64,000 bases of DNA from Atriophallophorus winterbourni (lineage: Eukaryota; Platyhelminthes; Trematoda; Plagiorchiida; Microphallidae). The DNA is taken from positions 124,001 through 188,000 of the forward strand of contig JACCGJ010008366.1 of NCBI GenBank assembly GCA_013407085.1. Direction: 5' to 3'. Made by a program: the position numbers and the translations under genes. Numbering within the stretch: position 1 is the stretch's first letter; each line of letters begins with the position of its first letter. Below the pieces are notes generated by a model. It was not told the DNA's origin. It was given only the letters and a program-made list of their open reading frames with translations, and ran no database searches. Below are positions 35,532 to 45,931 of the stretch, piece after piece.

Positions 35532-36896
35532 CTATTGGTCCGACTCGCGATGAGCCGGACCCTTTTCGTTTTTTGGGGTAACATTTGAACTGTCAATAAC
35601 AAGATTGCAATCAGGCTGTGGTTGCGATGGTTCTCTGGGTTTCAGTGAGGGAACACGCTTGGGCACACTTAGTCTCACGTCTGGTGGAAGTTTTGAGCGG
35701 TTAGATTTCCAGTCGGTGTTCATAGCGATAGCCATTTCAGTCGTTAGAAAAGTGATTTTCAGAGGACTGGGCCCATTGCCTTTGTAGTTGGAGGATCTGG
35801 GTATTCTAAAAGTATCTACGACAATGGAATCACGAGATCCAATAGCATCGGCAATGTATAACCATTGCTTCAAATCATGTTGCTTTGATTCCGATGCTGA
35901 TACTACATCAACATTTTCGGGGACACCGAGGAATATTAAACTACGTGAAGTAGAGTGGTCTCGACGAGTGGATTGACCTTTCCTTTCCCACCAAGGTATG
36001 TCGGCTTGTACTCGGCAGGTCAAACCGGGACAAGCACCGAGTAGATACGCATTGAGGATCACTTCTTCCATTTCAGATTTATTTCGCAATGTCACCCTTA
36101 ATAGGCGCGGCCGGTCTACGTGAGGGGAGTCTTTATGCCGGGTTAAGCGCGTCATTGATGTAGGTACCAAAGCTTTCAAGCACATGTGTGTACAGAGCTT
36201 AGTCCATTCATTGAGCTCATGTGCTTTTCTTGCTGAGAAAAGTGAATCTGTCGATTCCGGGATATTTGTGCAGATTACACTGAGAGCGATATCTGTCTTA
36301 GTAGAATGAGCGGTAACATTGCTTTTTTTGGGAGGCTCGGATCTAGCAACTAGACGACGAGGAGTCCTGGACAAAGTGTTCACAATTTTACCAGATGAGG
36401 ACCTAGGTAAACAGGGTTCAGTAGGTCCATCTTTATTACTTTCGGATGAGCTATCAACACATTCAGTTAAGGGAACAGTTATTGGTGTAATTTCCTTTTC
36501 CTTTTTGTCTTGAGCAACATTTATTTCGGGTCGAATTGCGTTGGCAAGTGTATCTACCAAAAGCGGCTTAAATGTTTCCTCAAGTTTTCGATAGCAATTT
36601 TCCAAAATCTCTATTCTAGATTCCAGCTTTGCCTCGTGGGGAGGATTTGTAGTCGTATCGGTAGGCTGTTTACTTCGACATGCACAGCATACGTAGCAAA
36701 CACCGGGTAAATCAACGTTGTTAATAAAACATATCACTTCTTTCGTTAGGGCTTTATCACATTTAGTATGTATTTTACTCAAACAGCCAAAACATTTAAC
36801 AACGTTGGATTTGGCGCTTACCCCTTTGTTACAAATTTGACACACATCACGTGCTGCCTTCTTTATCTGGGTCATCGAGGTCATCCTTCGCGTCAT
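35532..36896 (-). CDS. Element B ORF1: PHD-type finger and RRM-like protein
   Basis: An uninterrupted 454-codon frame and the only intact ORF1 here. Residues ~17-75: Cys/His-rich PHD-like finger (CQICNKG, CFGC, HTKC, CYVCCAC). Residues ~90-115: coiled coil (RIEILENCYRKLEETF). Residues ~200-290 and ~310-390: two similar RRM-like units, beginning SVICTNIPEST and SLIFLGVPEN, each with a following basic strand (LTRHKDSP, FRIPRSSN). ORF1 proteins of this type are expected to bind element RNA in the particle. The first ATG is taken as start because the finger follows directly. The stop is just past the stem-loop. Confidence 0.85.
   Translation of the reverse strand: MTRRMTSMTQIKKAARDVCQICNKGVSAKSNVVKCFGCLSKIHTKCDKALTKEVICFINNVDLPGVCYVCCACRSKQPTDTTTNPPHEAKLESRIEILENCYRKLEETFKPLLVDTLANAIRPEINVAQDKKEKEITPITVPLTECVDSSSESNKDGPTEPCLPRSSSGKIVNTLSRTPRRLVARSEPPKKSNVTAHSTKTDIALSVICTNIPESTDSLFSARKAHELNEWTKLCTHMCLKALVPTSMTRLTRHKDSPHVDRPRLLRVTLRNKSEMEEVILNAYLLGACPGLTCRVQADIPWWERKGQSTRRDHSTSRSLIFLGVPENVDVVSASESKQHDLKQWLYIADAIGSRDSIVVDTFRIPRSSNYKGNGPSPLKITFLTTEMAIAMNTDWKSNRSKLPPDVRLSVPKRVPSLKPREPSQPQPDCNLVIDSSNVTPKNEKGPAHRESDQ
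35538..35560 (-). promoter_or_regulatory. ORF1-end stem-loop, element B
   Basis: 9-bp inverted repeat GTCCGGCTC / GAGTCGGAC with one position that is G-U in RNA and a 5-nt loop ATCGC. It encodes GPAHRESD and ends 3 nt before the TAG stop. Confidence 0.75.
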
Positions 36897-37345
36897 TGTT
36901 ACAATCCAACGAGTGATGAGTCAGTGCACTTAGCGGTGCAGTTGTTTATCGATCGGTAGGTACTGGTGGAGTGAATGCGTTGGATCGGAGTGATGCGATC
37001 CAAGCGGTAAAATACGAACGAGTTGGATAAAAGTGGTGCGGTTGAACGAGTTTCGATCTGATAGTGTTGAAAAAACTATCAGTCAATTCGAAATGATGTG
37101 ATCCTCTCAATAGTATTCGAACAGGAACAATATTCTGAATCGCCAAGGATATTGCACGCGTCGGTAAAATTTGGTTAAAACTTGAAAATTTGAATTTTCA
37201 AGAATTCACCTTGCTCGAAGTTGAAATGGGTATATTCCGAAAGAGCAAATTGAGACGAGTTCAATGATATATGAACCGTCCAGTTCAGGCAAAAATGTGA
37301 GGAAATAAATCCAAAAGTATGAGAGCACAAGTATATGCGTCCGCA
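36897..37345 (-). other. Element B 5' UTR
   Basis: Homologous to the 5' UTR of element D (24,084-24,544). It gives the 5' boundary near 37,345, where element A resumes. Confidence 0.8.
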
Positions 37346-38241
37346 CAGCAGGTCCCGCAAGGCTCCGTTCTCGGTCCAGTGCTTTTCTTAGTTTACATCA
37401 ATGATTTACATGAGACGCTCTCATGCAAGGTAGTTCTTTTTGCGGATGATGTTAAACTTTGGATGCGAATAAAATCAACTGCAGACTGCGTAAAACTGCA
37501 ATGTGATTTAGATGCACTGCACGAATGGTCAGTTAGAAATAAACTGCCGTTCAATTTTCATAAATGCAAGTTACTGCAAATCAGTACGAATATCACTTTT
37601 GGCAGACGATTTTGAGCTGAACCGAATCGGAGAAGGATCTTGGAGTCTGGATATGTGGCAGCCTAAAGAACAGCGTGCATTGTGAGGTCATTTACAAGCG
37701 TGCTTCAAAGCTTCTAGGTATGCTTCGACGGATCTTCAGAACCTTTACGCCTGTAACGTTGCCAAGCATCATGAAGACCTACTTAATTCCCACAATGGAA
37801 CATGCATCGCAATCATGGACTCCGTGGATGAAAAAGGATATATTCTTGCTTGACAGGATATATCATCGTGCAACTAAACTCGTGCGTGGTTTTCGAGACC
37901 TTACATACGAGGAAAGATTGAAAAAGCTAAAGCTCCCCACTCCCCTTCAACGTAGACTTCGAAGTGACGTTATCATTACTTACAAAATATTGAATACTCC
38001 AGATCATCCACTCAAACATTTGTTCAAATACCGTGAATCAGGAATTACACGTAGCCACTTAGCGGCACTACAAATTCCCCATTCCCGTACTAATTGTCGC
38101 CGATATTTCTATTCGGTACGTGTCTGTTTCCTGTGGAATGCCCTTCCCGAAGCAATTATCACCTCTCCCTGTATCCAAACATTCACTCGAACCTTGGACA
38201 CTTATTTGTTACATAACGATTTGACGATGCCTGTGTATTGA
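37346..38241 (+). pseudogene. Element A ORF2, part 2: RT motifs B-C and C-terminus
   Basis: Continues the RT interrupted at 32,580: VPQGSVLGPVLFLVY (motif B), VLFADDVKLWMRI (motif C), then WSVRNKLPFNFHKC. A frameshift near 37,610 leads to 37,675-38,241 with DRIYHRATKLVRG and IPHSRTNCRR and a natural C-terminus. The three or four codons expected before VPQGS are missing at the junction. Confidence 0.85.
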
Positions 38242-38319
38242 CTCAGGGTAAGCATATTACTTGACTCCAGTGACATCGTATAATTGTTTTTTATACCTCT
38301 TATTGAACGCATATTTACT

Positions 38320-38390
38320 ATGATATGGTAATTGTGAAGCTATGTGCTTTTTGTAACCATAAATTCTTGAATCTTGAATCTTGAATCTTG
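38320..38390 (+). other. Element A 3' stem-loop and TTGAATC tail
   Basis: AAGC-TATGT-GCTT at 38,337-38,349, then TTTGTAACCATAAA and about four TTGAATC repeats. The sequence from TGTAACCA through the repeats recurs at every junction of the adjoining PLE array. Confidence 0.8.
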
Positions 38391-39099
38391 TATAAAAAAG
38401 GGAAATCAATCCGTTCGACAATAGTTTTTCTTAAGGAAAAGACACTTTTATCAAGCGTCAAGAATAGTATCTACAGAAACCAGCGTAATGGTTCCTATTT
38501 TGTTGATATAAGAAAGACTTCCAGAGAATACAACAGAATATGGGAACACCGAAGCATGTCTAAATGCAGCCAAGCGATGCGGGAAACTATCGATCCCTGA
38601 TTTGCTCACATCCCCGACGTGTAAGTATATATCAATGTCTCATTTTATTTGTTAAATGGTTCGGTTTATCTTGATGTTGGCCATGCCAATGAGTGCTCAA
38701 ATACGGATCTGTTCTGGAAACATGAGTTCGGTCTCAAAATTTTGAACGTATTCGAAACCACTATCCAAATGGTCTTTTAGCCAAGTCTTTATGACGAGTT
38801 GTGTGTGAACAGTGTGAACGGCTGAGACCGCAGATGCACGTTTTAGTTGATGGCCTGTGTCAGTCAAGTTGGCTATAATCGATCTATTCACCCGACCGAG
38901 GGTGACAGTCAAAACACGAAACATAATGAAATAAACACTCTATCCACCATCCACAGCATCATTTTTCCTTGACCGAATTCACGTCAGAATGGGTAAAGAG
39001 ACAACTTGATCCAGCAATGTAATGGAAAATGTTTGTGACAGATCGGGGAATCATAATCATGAAAAAATAAAGTTTGTAATGAATCTGTGAGAGTAGTTT

Positions 39100-39150
39100 A
39101 TGGGTAACGTTTCGCTTCTGACACAGAAGCTTCGTCAGACCAAGGGTGTC
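39100..39150 (-). ncRNA. Hammerhead-ribozyme-like motif, PLE unit 1
   Basis: On minus: CTTGGT, core CTGACGA, stem II GCTTCTG-TGT-CAGAAGC (7 bp), core GAAAC, then GTTACCC. All CUGANGA and GAAA core bases are present. Stem I can form from GGT/ACC. Between GAAA and the 3' stem I arm there are only four bases (CGTT), so stem III has no capping loop and would need two RNAs or the neighbouring unit to pair. It lies on the same strand as the ORF, about 400 bp past its end. Confidence 0.7.
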
Positions 39151-39373
39151 AGTACGAACAGGGATCAAGCTTAAATTGCATTCACCTGACCAATCATACG
39201 CTTGTTAAGAACTGCACAGTCCATTGTGGATTCTGCGCTCGTTAAGAAGGACAGGCGCGTTCAATATCAACTGACGCACCACCACCCCTACGTGTCGTAT
39301 AATCCCTAAATTGTTCTAGTTTTGGCAGGTGTGAATGACATCTGCTGACAGATTAGCGCGATTGCGTAATCGG

Positions 39374-40247
39374 TGCGCACACTAGGGGTTACGCACGTTA
39401 ATGTTTATCCGCTGCAGGACCGGACGCCAGATTGTGGAGATATCAGCCCCATCCACCTTATTGACAGCATTCTTACCAGCCTTTGTTATCTCAACCGCCT
39501 CAGCGTGAAGTCGTTCCATGTATGGTTTTATTCCCCGCCTTATCACTTCTACGTTATCAGATCTACGCTGTGACCGGTGTCCAGCACATGTTCAGCTAGT
39601 GCTGAATCTCTTATCAGTGTTTGATATTCACTGGAATTGCGTGGCTGCTTACCGATTCGATTTTTGTGTTCACTTATCCTAGTACTGAGTTCTCTGGATG
39701 TTTGTCCGATATATACTCCCGAGCAACCCTTACAGTTGATTTTATATACGCAATTCGTCGAGCCTGAAGGTGTTTTATCCTTGAGATGCGTTAATAAGGA
39801 TCGGAGCGTTCTACCCCTTTTATACGTTACTCGTATACCTGCGTTATTCAAGATTCGACTTATCCCTTTTGACGCTTCCTTAACGTAAGGTATAGAAACT
39901 GTTGCACGCCAAACTTTTTCCGTTTTGGGTGCTGGGTATTTAACCCGTTTCAGTTGGCGTTTAATTAGGCTCTTAGGGTAACCATGATCAGCAAGTCGAC
40001 GACTAACTTCTTGATGGGCTCGCTTTTTATCGGTGGCATCGCTGCACAAGCGTTCAACTTTGTAGAGCAGCGATTTCGCAACTGAATTAAATACCTTTTG
40101 GGGGTGCGCTGATGAATACCTCAAGACCGCATCTGTGTCGATTGGCTTACGATAGACCGTAGTGCTTATTTTACCATTCTGCTTTCGCGCGAGACAGTCC
40201 AAGAATGGAAGTGTCCCTTCTGTCGACTCAATCTCCTTTGTAACCAC
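39374..40247 (-). pseudogene. PLE ORF C-terminal half, unit 1 (frameshifted)
   Basis: Starts in the RT thumb (TLPFLDCLARKQNG, VYRKPIDTDAVLRY), continues with a linker and then CVYKINCKGCSGVYIGQTS, the GIY-YIG core with its preceding Cys motif, and RISEHKNRIG. Small indels near 39,760 (GCAT region) and 39,560 break the frame before the natural C-terminus. The fingers and palm of the RT are absent. Confidence 0.8.
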
Positions 40248-40640
40248 CTAAATTCTTGAATCTTGAATCTTGAATCTGTATTAAACAAAGGGAAATCAAT
40301 CGTTCGACTAATAGTTTTTGCTTAAGGAAAAAGGACCTTTATCAAGCCGTCAAGAAATAGTATCTTACAGAAACCAGCGTAATCGTTCCTATTGGGTTGA
40401 TATAAGAGAAGACTTACAGAGACTACACAGTATTGGGAACACCGAAGGCATGTATAATGCAGCCAAAGCGAGGCGAGGAAACTATCGATCCCTGCTTTGC
40501 TCAAATCCCCCGACGTGTAAGATATTAAATTGTCTCTTCTTAATTGTTAAATGGTTCGGTTTATCTTGTGATGTTGGCCATGCCAATGAGGTGTCAAATA
40601 CGGATCTGTCTGGACCAAACATGAGTCGGATCCAACATTT
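40245..40640. other. Indel-rich stretch in PLE array
   Basis: Differs from the same region of units 1, 3, 4 and 5 by dozens of one-base insertions and deletions with few substitutions, while flanking DNA is almost identical. The pattern is that of uncorrected long-read sequence. Confidence 0.65.
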
Positions 40641-40998
40641 TGAACGTATTCAAAACCACTATCCAAATGGTCTTTTAGCCAAGTCTTTATGACGAGTTGT
40701 GTGTGAACAGTGTGAACGGCTGAGACCGCAGATGCACGTTTTAGTTGATGGCCTGTGTCAGTCAAGTTGGCTATAATCGATCTATTCACCCGACCGAGGG
40801 TGACAGTCAAAACACGAAACATAATGAAATAAACACTCTATCCACCATCCACAGCATCATTTTTCCTTGACCGAATTCACGTCAGAATGGGTAAAGAGAC
40901 AACTTGATCCAGCAATGTAATGGAAAATGTTTGTGACAGATCGGGGAATCATAATCATGAAAAAATAAAGTTTGTAATGAATCTGTGAGAGTAGTTTA

Positions 40999-41048
40999 TG
41001 GGTAACGTTTCGCTTCTGACACAGAAGCTTCGTCAGACCAAGGGTGTC
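40999..41048 (-). ncRNA. Hammerhead-ribozyme-like motif, PLE unit 2
   Basis: Identical core, stem II and flanks to the unit 1 motif. Confidence 0.7.
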
Positions 41049-41279
41049 AGTACGAACAGGGATCAAGCTTAAATTGCATTCACCTGACCAATCATACGCT
41101 GGTTAAAAACTGCACAGTCCATTGTGGGTTCTGCGCTCGTTAAGAAGGACGGGCGCGTTCAATATCAACTGACGCACCACCACCCCTACGTGCCGTATAA
41201 TCCCTTAATTGTTCTAGTCTTGGCAGGTGTGAATGACATCTGCTGACAGATTAGCGCGATTGCGTAATCGGTGCGCACA

Positions 41280-42149
41280 CTAGGGGTTACGCCCGTTAAT
41301 GTTTATCCGCTGCAGGACCGGACGCCAGATTGTGGAGATATCAGCCCCCTCCACCTTATTGACAGCATTCTTACCAGCCTTTGTTATCTCACCCGCCTCA
41401 GCGTGAAGTCGTTCCATGTATGGTTTTATTCCCCGCCTTATCACTTCTACGTTATCAAGATCTACGCTGTGACCGGTGTCCAGCACATGTTCAGCTAGTG
41501 CTGAATCTCTTATCAGTGTTTGATATTCACTGGAATTGCGTGGCTGCTTACCGATTCGATTTTTGTGTTCACTTATCCTAGTACTGAGTTCTCTGGATGT
41601 TTGTCCGATATATACTCCCGAGCAACCCTTAAAGTTGATTTTATATACGCAATTCGTCGCGCAGCCTAAAGGTGTTTTATCCTTGAGATGCGTTAATAAG
41701 GATCGGAGCGTTCTACCCCTTTTATACGTTACTCGTATACCTGCGTTATTCAAGATTCGACTTATCCCTTTTGACGCTACCTTAACGTAAGGTATAGAAA
41801 CTGTTGCACGCCAAACTTTTTCCGTTTTGGGTGCTGGGTATTTAGCCCGTTTCAGTTGGCGTTTAATTAGGCTCTTAGGGTAACCATGATCAGCAAGTCG
41901 ACGACTAACTTCTTGATGGGCTCGCTTTTTATCGGTGGCATCGCTGCACAAGCGTTCAACTTTGTAGAGCAGCGATTTCGCAACTGAATTAAATACTTTT
42001 TGGGGGTGCGCGGATGAATACCTCAAGACCGCATCTGTGTCGATTGGCTTACGATAGACCGTAGTGCTTATTTTACCATTCTGCTTTCGCGCGAGACAGT
42101 CCAAGAATGGAAGTGTCCCTTCTGTCGACTCAATCTCCTTTGTAACCAT
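41280..42149 (-). CDS. PLE ORF C-terminal half with GIY-YIG endonuclease, unit 2 (partial)
   Basis: Open frame of 289 codons. Residues ~1-60: RT thumb (LPFLDCLARK, YRKPIDTDAV, YSSAHPQKVFNSVAKS). Residues ~60-170: basic linker. Residues ~170-215: Cys-containing stretch and GIY-YIG nuclease (GVYIGQTSRELSTRISEHK), catalytic-type Tyr, Arg and a later Glu/His region (AEHVLDTGHSVDLDN). In complete PLEs the nuclease nicks the target for reverse transcription. This frame has no RT palm, so it cannot be autonomous; whether it is expressed is unknown. The first Met is probably internal to the original protein. Confidence 0.8.
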   Translation of the reverse strand: MVTKEIESTEGTLPFLDCLARKQNGKISTTVYRKPIDTDAVLRYSSAHPQKVFNSVAKSLLYKVERLCSDATDKKRAHQEVSRRLADHGYPKSLIKRQLKRAKYPAPKTEKVWRATVSIPYVKVASKGISRILNNAGIRVTYKRGRTLRSLLTHLKDKTPLGCATNCVYKINFKGCSGVYIGQTSRELSTRISEHKNRIGKQPRNSSEYQTLIRDSALAEHVLDTGHSVDLDNVEVIRRGIKPYMERLHAEAGEITKAGKNAVNKVEGADISTIWRPVLQRININGRNP

Positions 42150-42889
42150 AAATTCTTGAATCTTGAATCTTGAATCTTGTATAAAAAAGGGAAATCAATC
42201 CGTTCGACAATAGTTTTTCTTAAGGAAAAGACACTTTTATCAAGCGTCAAGAATAGTATCTACAGAAACCAGCGTAATGGTTCCTATCGTGTTGATATAA
42301 GAAAGACTTCCAGAGAATACAACAGAATATGGGAACACCGAAGCATGTCTAAATGCAGCCAAGCGATGCGGGAAACTATCGATCCCTGATTTGCTCACAT
42401 CCCCGACGTGTAAGTATATATCAATGTCTCATTTTATTTGTTAAATGGTTCGGTTTATCTTGATGTTGGCCATGCCAATGAGTGCTCAAATACGGATCTG
42501 TTCTGGAAACATGAGTTCGGTCTCAAAATTTTGAACGTATTCAAAACCACTATCCAAATGGTCTTTTAGCCAAGTCTTTATGACGAGTTGTGTGTGAACA
42601 GTGTGAACGGCTGAGACCGCAGATGCACGTTTTAGTTGATGGCCTGTGTCAGTCAAGTTGGCTATAATCGATCTATTCACCCGACCGAGGGTGACAGTCA
42701 AAACACGAAACATAATGAAATAAACACTCTATCCACCATCCACAGCATCATTTTTCCTTGACCGAATTCACGTCAGAATGGGTAAAGAGACAACTTGATC
42801 CAGCAATGTAATGGAAAATGTTTGTGACAGATCGGGGAATCATAATCATGAAAAAATAAAGTTTGTAATGAATCTGTGAGAGTAGTTTA

Positions 42890-42940
42890 TGGGTAACGTT
42901 TCGCTTCTGACACAGAAGCTTCGTCAGACCAAGGGTGTCA
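42890..42940 (-). ncRNA. Hammerhead-ribozyme-like motif, PLE unit 3
   Basis: Identical to the unit 1 motif. Confidence 0.7.
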
Positions 42941-43170
42941 GTACGAACAGGGATCAAGCTTAAATTGCATTCACCTGACCAATCATACGCTTGTTAAGAA
43001 CTGCACAGTCCATTGTGGATTCTGCGCTCGTTAAGAAGGACAGGCGCGTTCAATATCAACTGACGCACCACCACCCCTACGTGTCGTATAATCCCTAAAT
43101 TGTTCTAGTTTTGGCAGGTGTGAATGACATCTGCTGACAGATTAGCGCGATTGCGTAATCGGTGCGCACA

Positions 43171-44040
43171 CTAGGGGTTACGCACGTTAATGTTTATCCG
43201 CTGCAGGACCGGACGCCAGATTGTGGAGATATCAGCCCCCTCCACCTTATTGACAGCATTCTTACCAGCCTTTGTTATCTCAACCGCCTCAGCGTGAAGT
43301 CGTTCAATGTATGGTTTTATTCCCCGCCTTATCACTTCTACGTTATCAAGATCTACGCTGTGACCGGTGTCCAGCACATGTTCAGCTAGTGCTGAATCTC
43401 TTATCAGTGTTTGATATTCACTGGAATTGCGTGGCTGCTTACCGATTCGATTTTTGTGTTCACTTATCCTAGTACTGAGTTCTCTGGATGTTTGTCCGAT
43501 ATATACACCCGAGCAACCCTTACAGTTGATTTTATATACGCAATTCGTCGCGCAGCCTAAAGGTGTTTTATCCTTGAGATGCGTTAATAAGGATCGGAGC
43601 GTTCTACCCCTTTTATGCGTTACTCGTATACCTGCGTTATTCAAGATTCGACTTATCCCTTTTGACGCTTCCTTAACGTAAGGTATAGAAACTGTTGCAC
43701 GCCAAACTTTTTCCGTTTTGGGTGCTGGGTATTTAACCCGTTTCAGTTGGCGTTTAATTAGGCTCTTATGGTAACCATGATCAGCAAGTCGACGACTAAC
43801 TTCTTGATGGGCTCGCTTTTTATCGGTGGCATCGCTGCACAAGCGTTCAACTTTGTAGAGCAGCGATTTCGCAACTGAATTAAATACTTTTTGGGGGTGC
43901 GCTGATGAGTACCTCAAGACCGCATCTGTGTCGATTGGCTTACGATAGACCGTAGTGCTTATTTTACCATTCTGCTTTCGCGCGAGACAGTCCAAGAATG
44001 GAAGTGTCCCTTCTGTCGACTCAATCTCCTTTGTAACCAT
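43171..44040 (-). CDS. PLE ORF C-terminal half with GIY-YIG endonuclease, unit 3 (partial)
   Basis: 289-codon frame nearly identical to unit 2. It has the Cys in YKINCKGCSG that unit 2 changed to Phe (INFKGC), so unit 3 is closer to the expected zinc-binding pattern before the nuclease. It lacks the RT palm. Confidence 0.8.
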   Translation of the reverse strand: MVTKEIESTEGTLPFLDCLARKQNGKISTTVYRKPIDTDAVLRYSSAHPQKVFNSVAKSLLYKVERLCSDATDKKRAHQEVSRRLADHGYHKSLIKRQLKRVKYPAPKTEKVWRATVSIPYVKEASKGISRILNNAGIRVTHKRGRTLRSLLTHLKDKTPLGCATNCVYKINCKGCSGVYIGQTSRELSTRISEHKNRIGKQPRNSSEYQTLIRDSALAEHVLDTGHSVDLDNVEVIRRGIKPYIERLHAEAVEITKAGKNAVNKVEGADISTIWRPVLQRININVRNP

Positions 44041-44780
44041 AAATTCTTGAATCTTGAATCTTGAATCTTGTATAAAAAAGGGAAATCAATCCGTTCGACA
44101 ATAGTTTTTCTTAAGGAAAAGACACTTTTATCAAGCGTCAAGAATAGTATCTACAGAAACCAGCGTAATGGTTCCTATTGTGTTGATATAAGAAAGACTT
44201 CCAGAGAATACAACAGAATATGGGAACACCGAAGCATGTCTAAATGCAGCCAAGCGATGCGGGAAACTATCGATCCCTGATTTGCTCACATCCCCGACGT
44301 GTAAGTATATATCAATGTCTCATTTTATTTGTTAAATGGTTCGGTTTATCTTGATGTTGGCCATGCCAATGAGTGCTCAAATACGGATCTGTTCTGGAAA
44401 CATGAGTTCGGTCTCAAAATTTTGAACGTATTCGAAACCACTATCCAAATGGTCTTTTAGCCAAGTCTTTATGACGAGTTGTGTGTGAACAGTGTGAACG
44501 GCTGAGACCGCAGATGCACGTTTTAGTTGATGGCCTGTGTCAGTCAAGTTGGCTATAATCGATCTATTCACCCGACCGAGGGTGACAGTCAAAACACGAA
44601 ACATAATGAAATAAACACTCTATCCACCATCCACAGCATCATTTTTCCTTGACCGAATTCACGTCAGAATGGGTAAAGAGACAACTTGATCCAGCAATGT
44701 AATGGAAAATGTTTGTGACAGATCGGGGAATCATAATCATGAAAAAATAAAGTTTGTAATGAATCTGTGAGAGTAGTTTA

Positions 44781-44830
44781 TGGGTAACGTTTCGCTTCTG
44801 ACACAGAAGCTTCGTCAGACCAAGGGTGTC
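44781..44830 (-). ncRNA. Hammerhead-ribozyme-like motif, PLE unit 4
   Basis: Identical to the unit 1 motif. The partial fifth unit ends at 46,583, before this position. Confidence 0.7.
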
Positions 44831-45061
44831 AGTACGAACAGGGATCAAGCTTAAATTGCATTCACTTGACCAATCATACGCTCGTTAAGAACTGCACAGT
44901 CCATTGTGGATTCTGCGCTCGTTAAGAAGGACAGGCGCGTTCAACATCAACTGACGCACCACCACCCCTACGTGCCGTATAATCCCTTAATTGTTCTAGT
45001 CTTGGCAGGTGTGAATGACCTCTGCTGACAGATTAGCGCGATTGCGTAATCGGTGCGCACA

Positions 45062-45931
45062 CTAGGGGTTACGCACGTTAATGTTTATCCGCTGCAGGAC
45101 CGGACGCCAGATTGTGGAGATATCAGCCCCCTCCACCTTATTGACAGCATTCTTACCAGCCTTTGTTATCTCAACCGCCTCAGCGTGAAGTCGTTCCATG
45201 TATGGTTTCATTCCCCGCCTTATCACTTCTACGTTATCAAGATCTACGCTGTGACCGGTGTCCAGCACATGTTCAGCTAGTGCTGAATCTCTTATCAGTG
45301 TTTGATATTCACTGTAATTGCGTGGCTGCTTACCGATTCGATTTTTGTGTTCACTTATCCTAGTACTGAGTTCTCTGGATGTTTGTCCGATATATACTCC
45401 CGAGCAACCCTTACAGTTGATTTTATATACGCAATTCGTCGCGCAGCCTAAAGGTGTTTTATCCTTGAGATGCGTTAATAAGGATCGGAGCGTTCTACCC
45501 CTTTTATACGTTACTCGTATACCTGCGTTATTCAAGATTCGACTTATCCCTTTTGACGCTTCCTTAACGTAAGGTATAGAAACTGTTGCACGCCAAACTT
45601 TTTCCGTTTTGGGTGCTGGTTATTTAACCCGTTTCAGTTGGCGTTTAATTAGGCTCTTAGGGTAACCATGATCAGCAAGTCGACGACTAACTTCTTGATG
45701 GGCTCGCTTTTTATCGGTGGCATCGCTGCACAAGCGTTCAACTTTGTAGAGCAGCGATTTCGCAACTGAATTAAATACCTTTTGGGGGTGCGCTGATGAA
45801 TACCTCAAGACCGCATCTGTGTCGATTGGCTTACGATAGACCGTAGTGCTTATTTTACCATTCTGCTTTCGCGCGAGACAGTCCAAGAATGGAAGTGTCC
45901 CTTCTGTCGACTCAATCTCCTTTGTAACCAT
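45062..45931 (-). pseudogene. PLE ORF C-terminal half, unit 4 (in-frame stop)
   Basis: Same protein as units 2 and 3 but split into 45,931-45,620 (RT thumb) and 45,535-45,062 (GIY-YIG). A base change near 45,620 creates a stop: the codon for Tyr in KYPAPKTEK is replaced by TAA in the minus reading. Confidence 0.8.

Larger units (their letters stand above)
32584..37345 (-). mobile_element. CR1-like element B, best-preserved copy, nested in A
   Basis: About 4.76 kb, full length by comparison with element D: 5' UTR (37,345-36,897), intact ORF1, stem-loop, ORF2 with two frameshifts close together, 3' UTR with stem-loop and a TTCTGAG repeat tail. It sits inside the RT of element A, between its motif A and motif B regions. 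No clear target-site duplication is visible and a few host codons appear lost, as is common for this type of element. Confidence 0.9.

Noticed and set aside
36946..37360. Short minus frames upstream of element B ORF1 as coding
   Set aside because: They lie in the 5' UTR homologous to that of elements D and D' and are not conserved as proteins.
38697..38924. 75-codon minus frame in each PLE unit as a separate gene
   Set aside because: It lies in the PLE terminal-repeat region and has no partner in complete PLEs; conservation is explained by tandem duplication. Its DTGH motif resembles the end of some GIY-YIG proteins but the rest does not.
41280..44040. Bacterial or homing GIY-YIG nuclease gene
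   Set aside because: The RT-thumb block preceding the nuclease in the same frame and the hammerhead motif identify it as a Penelope-like element.
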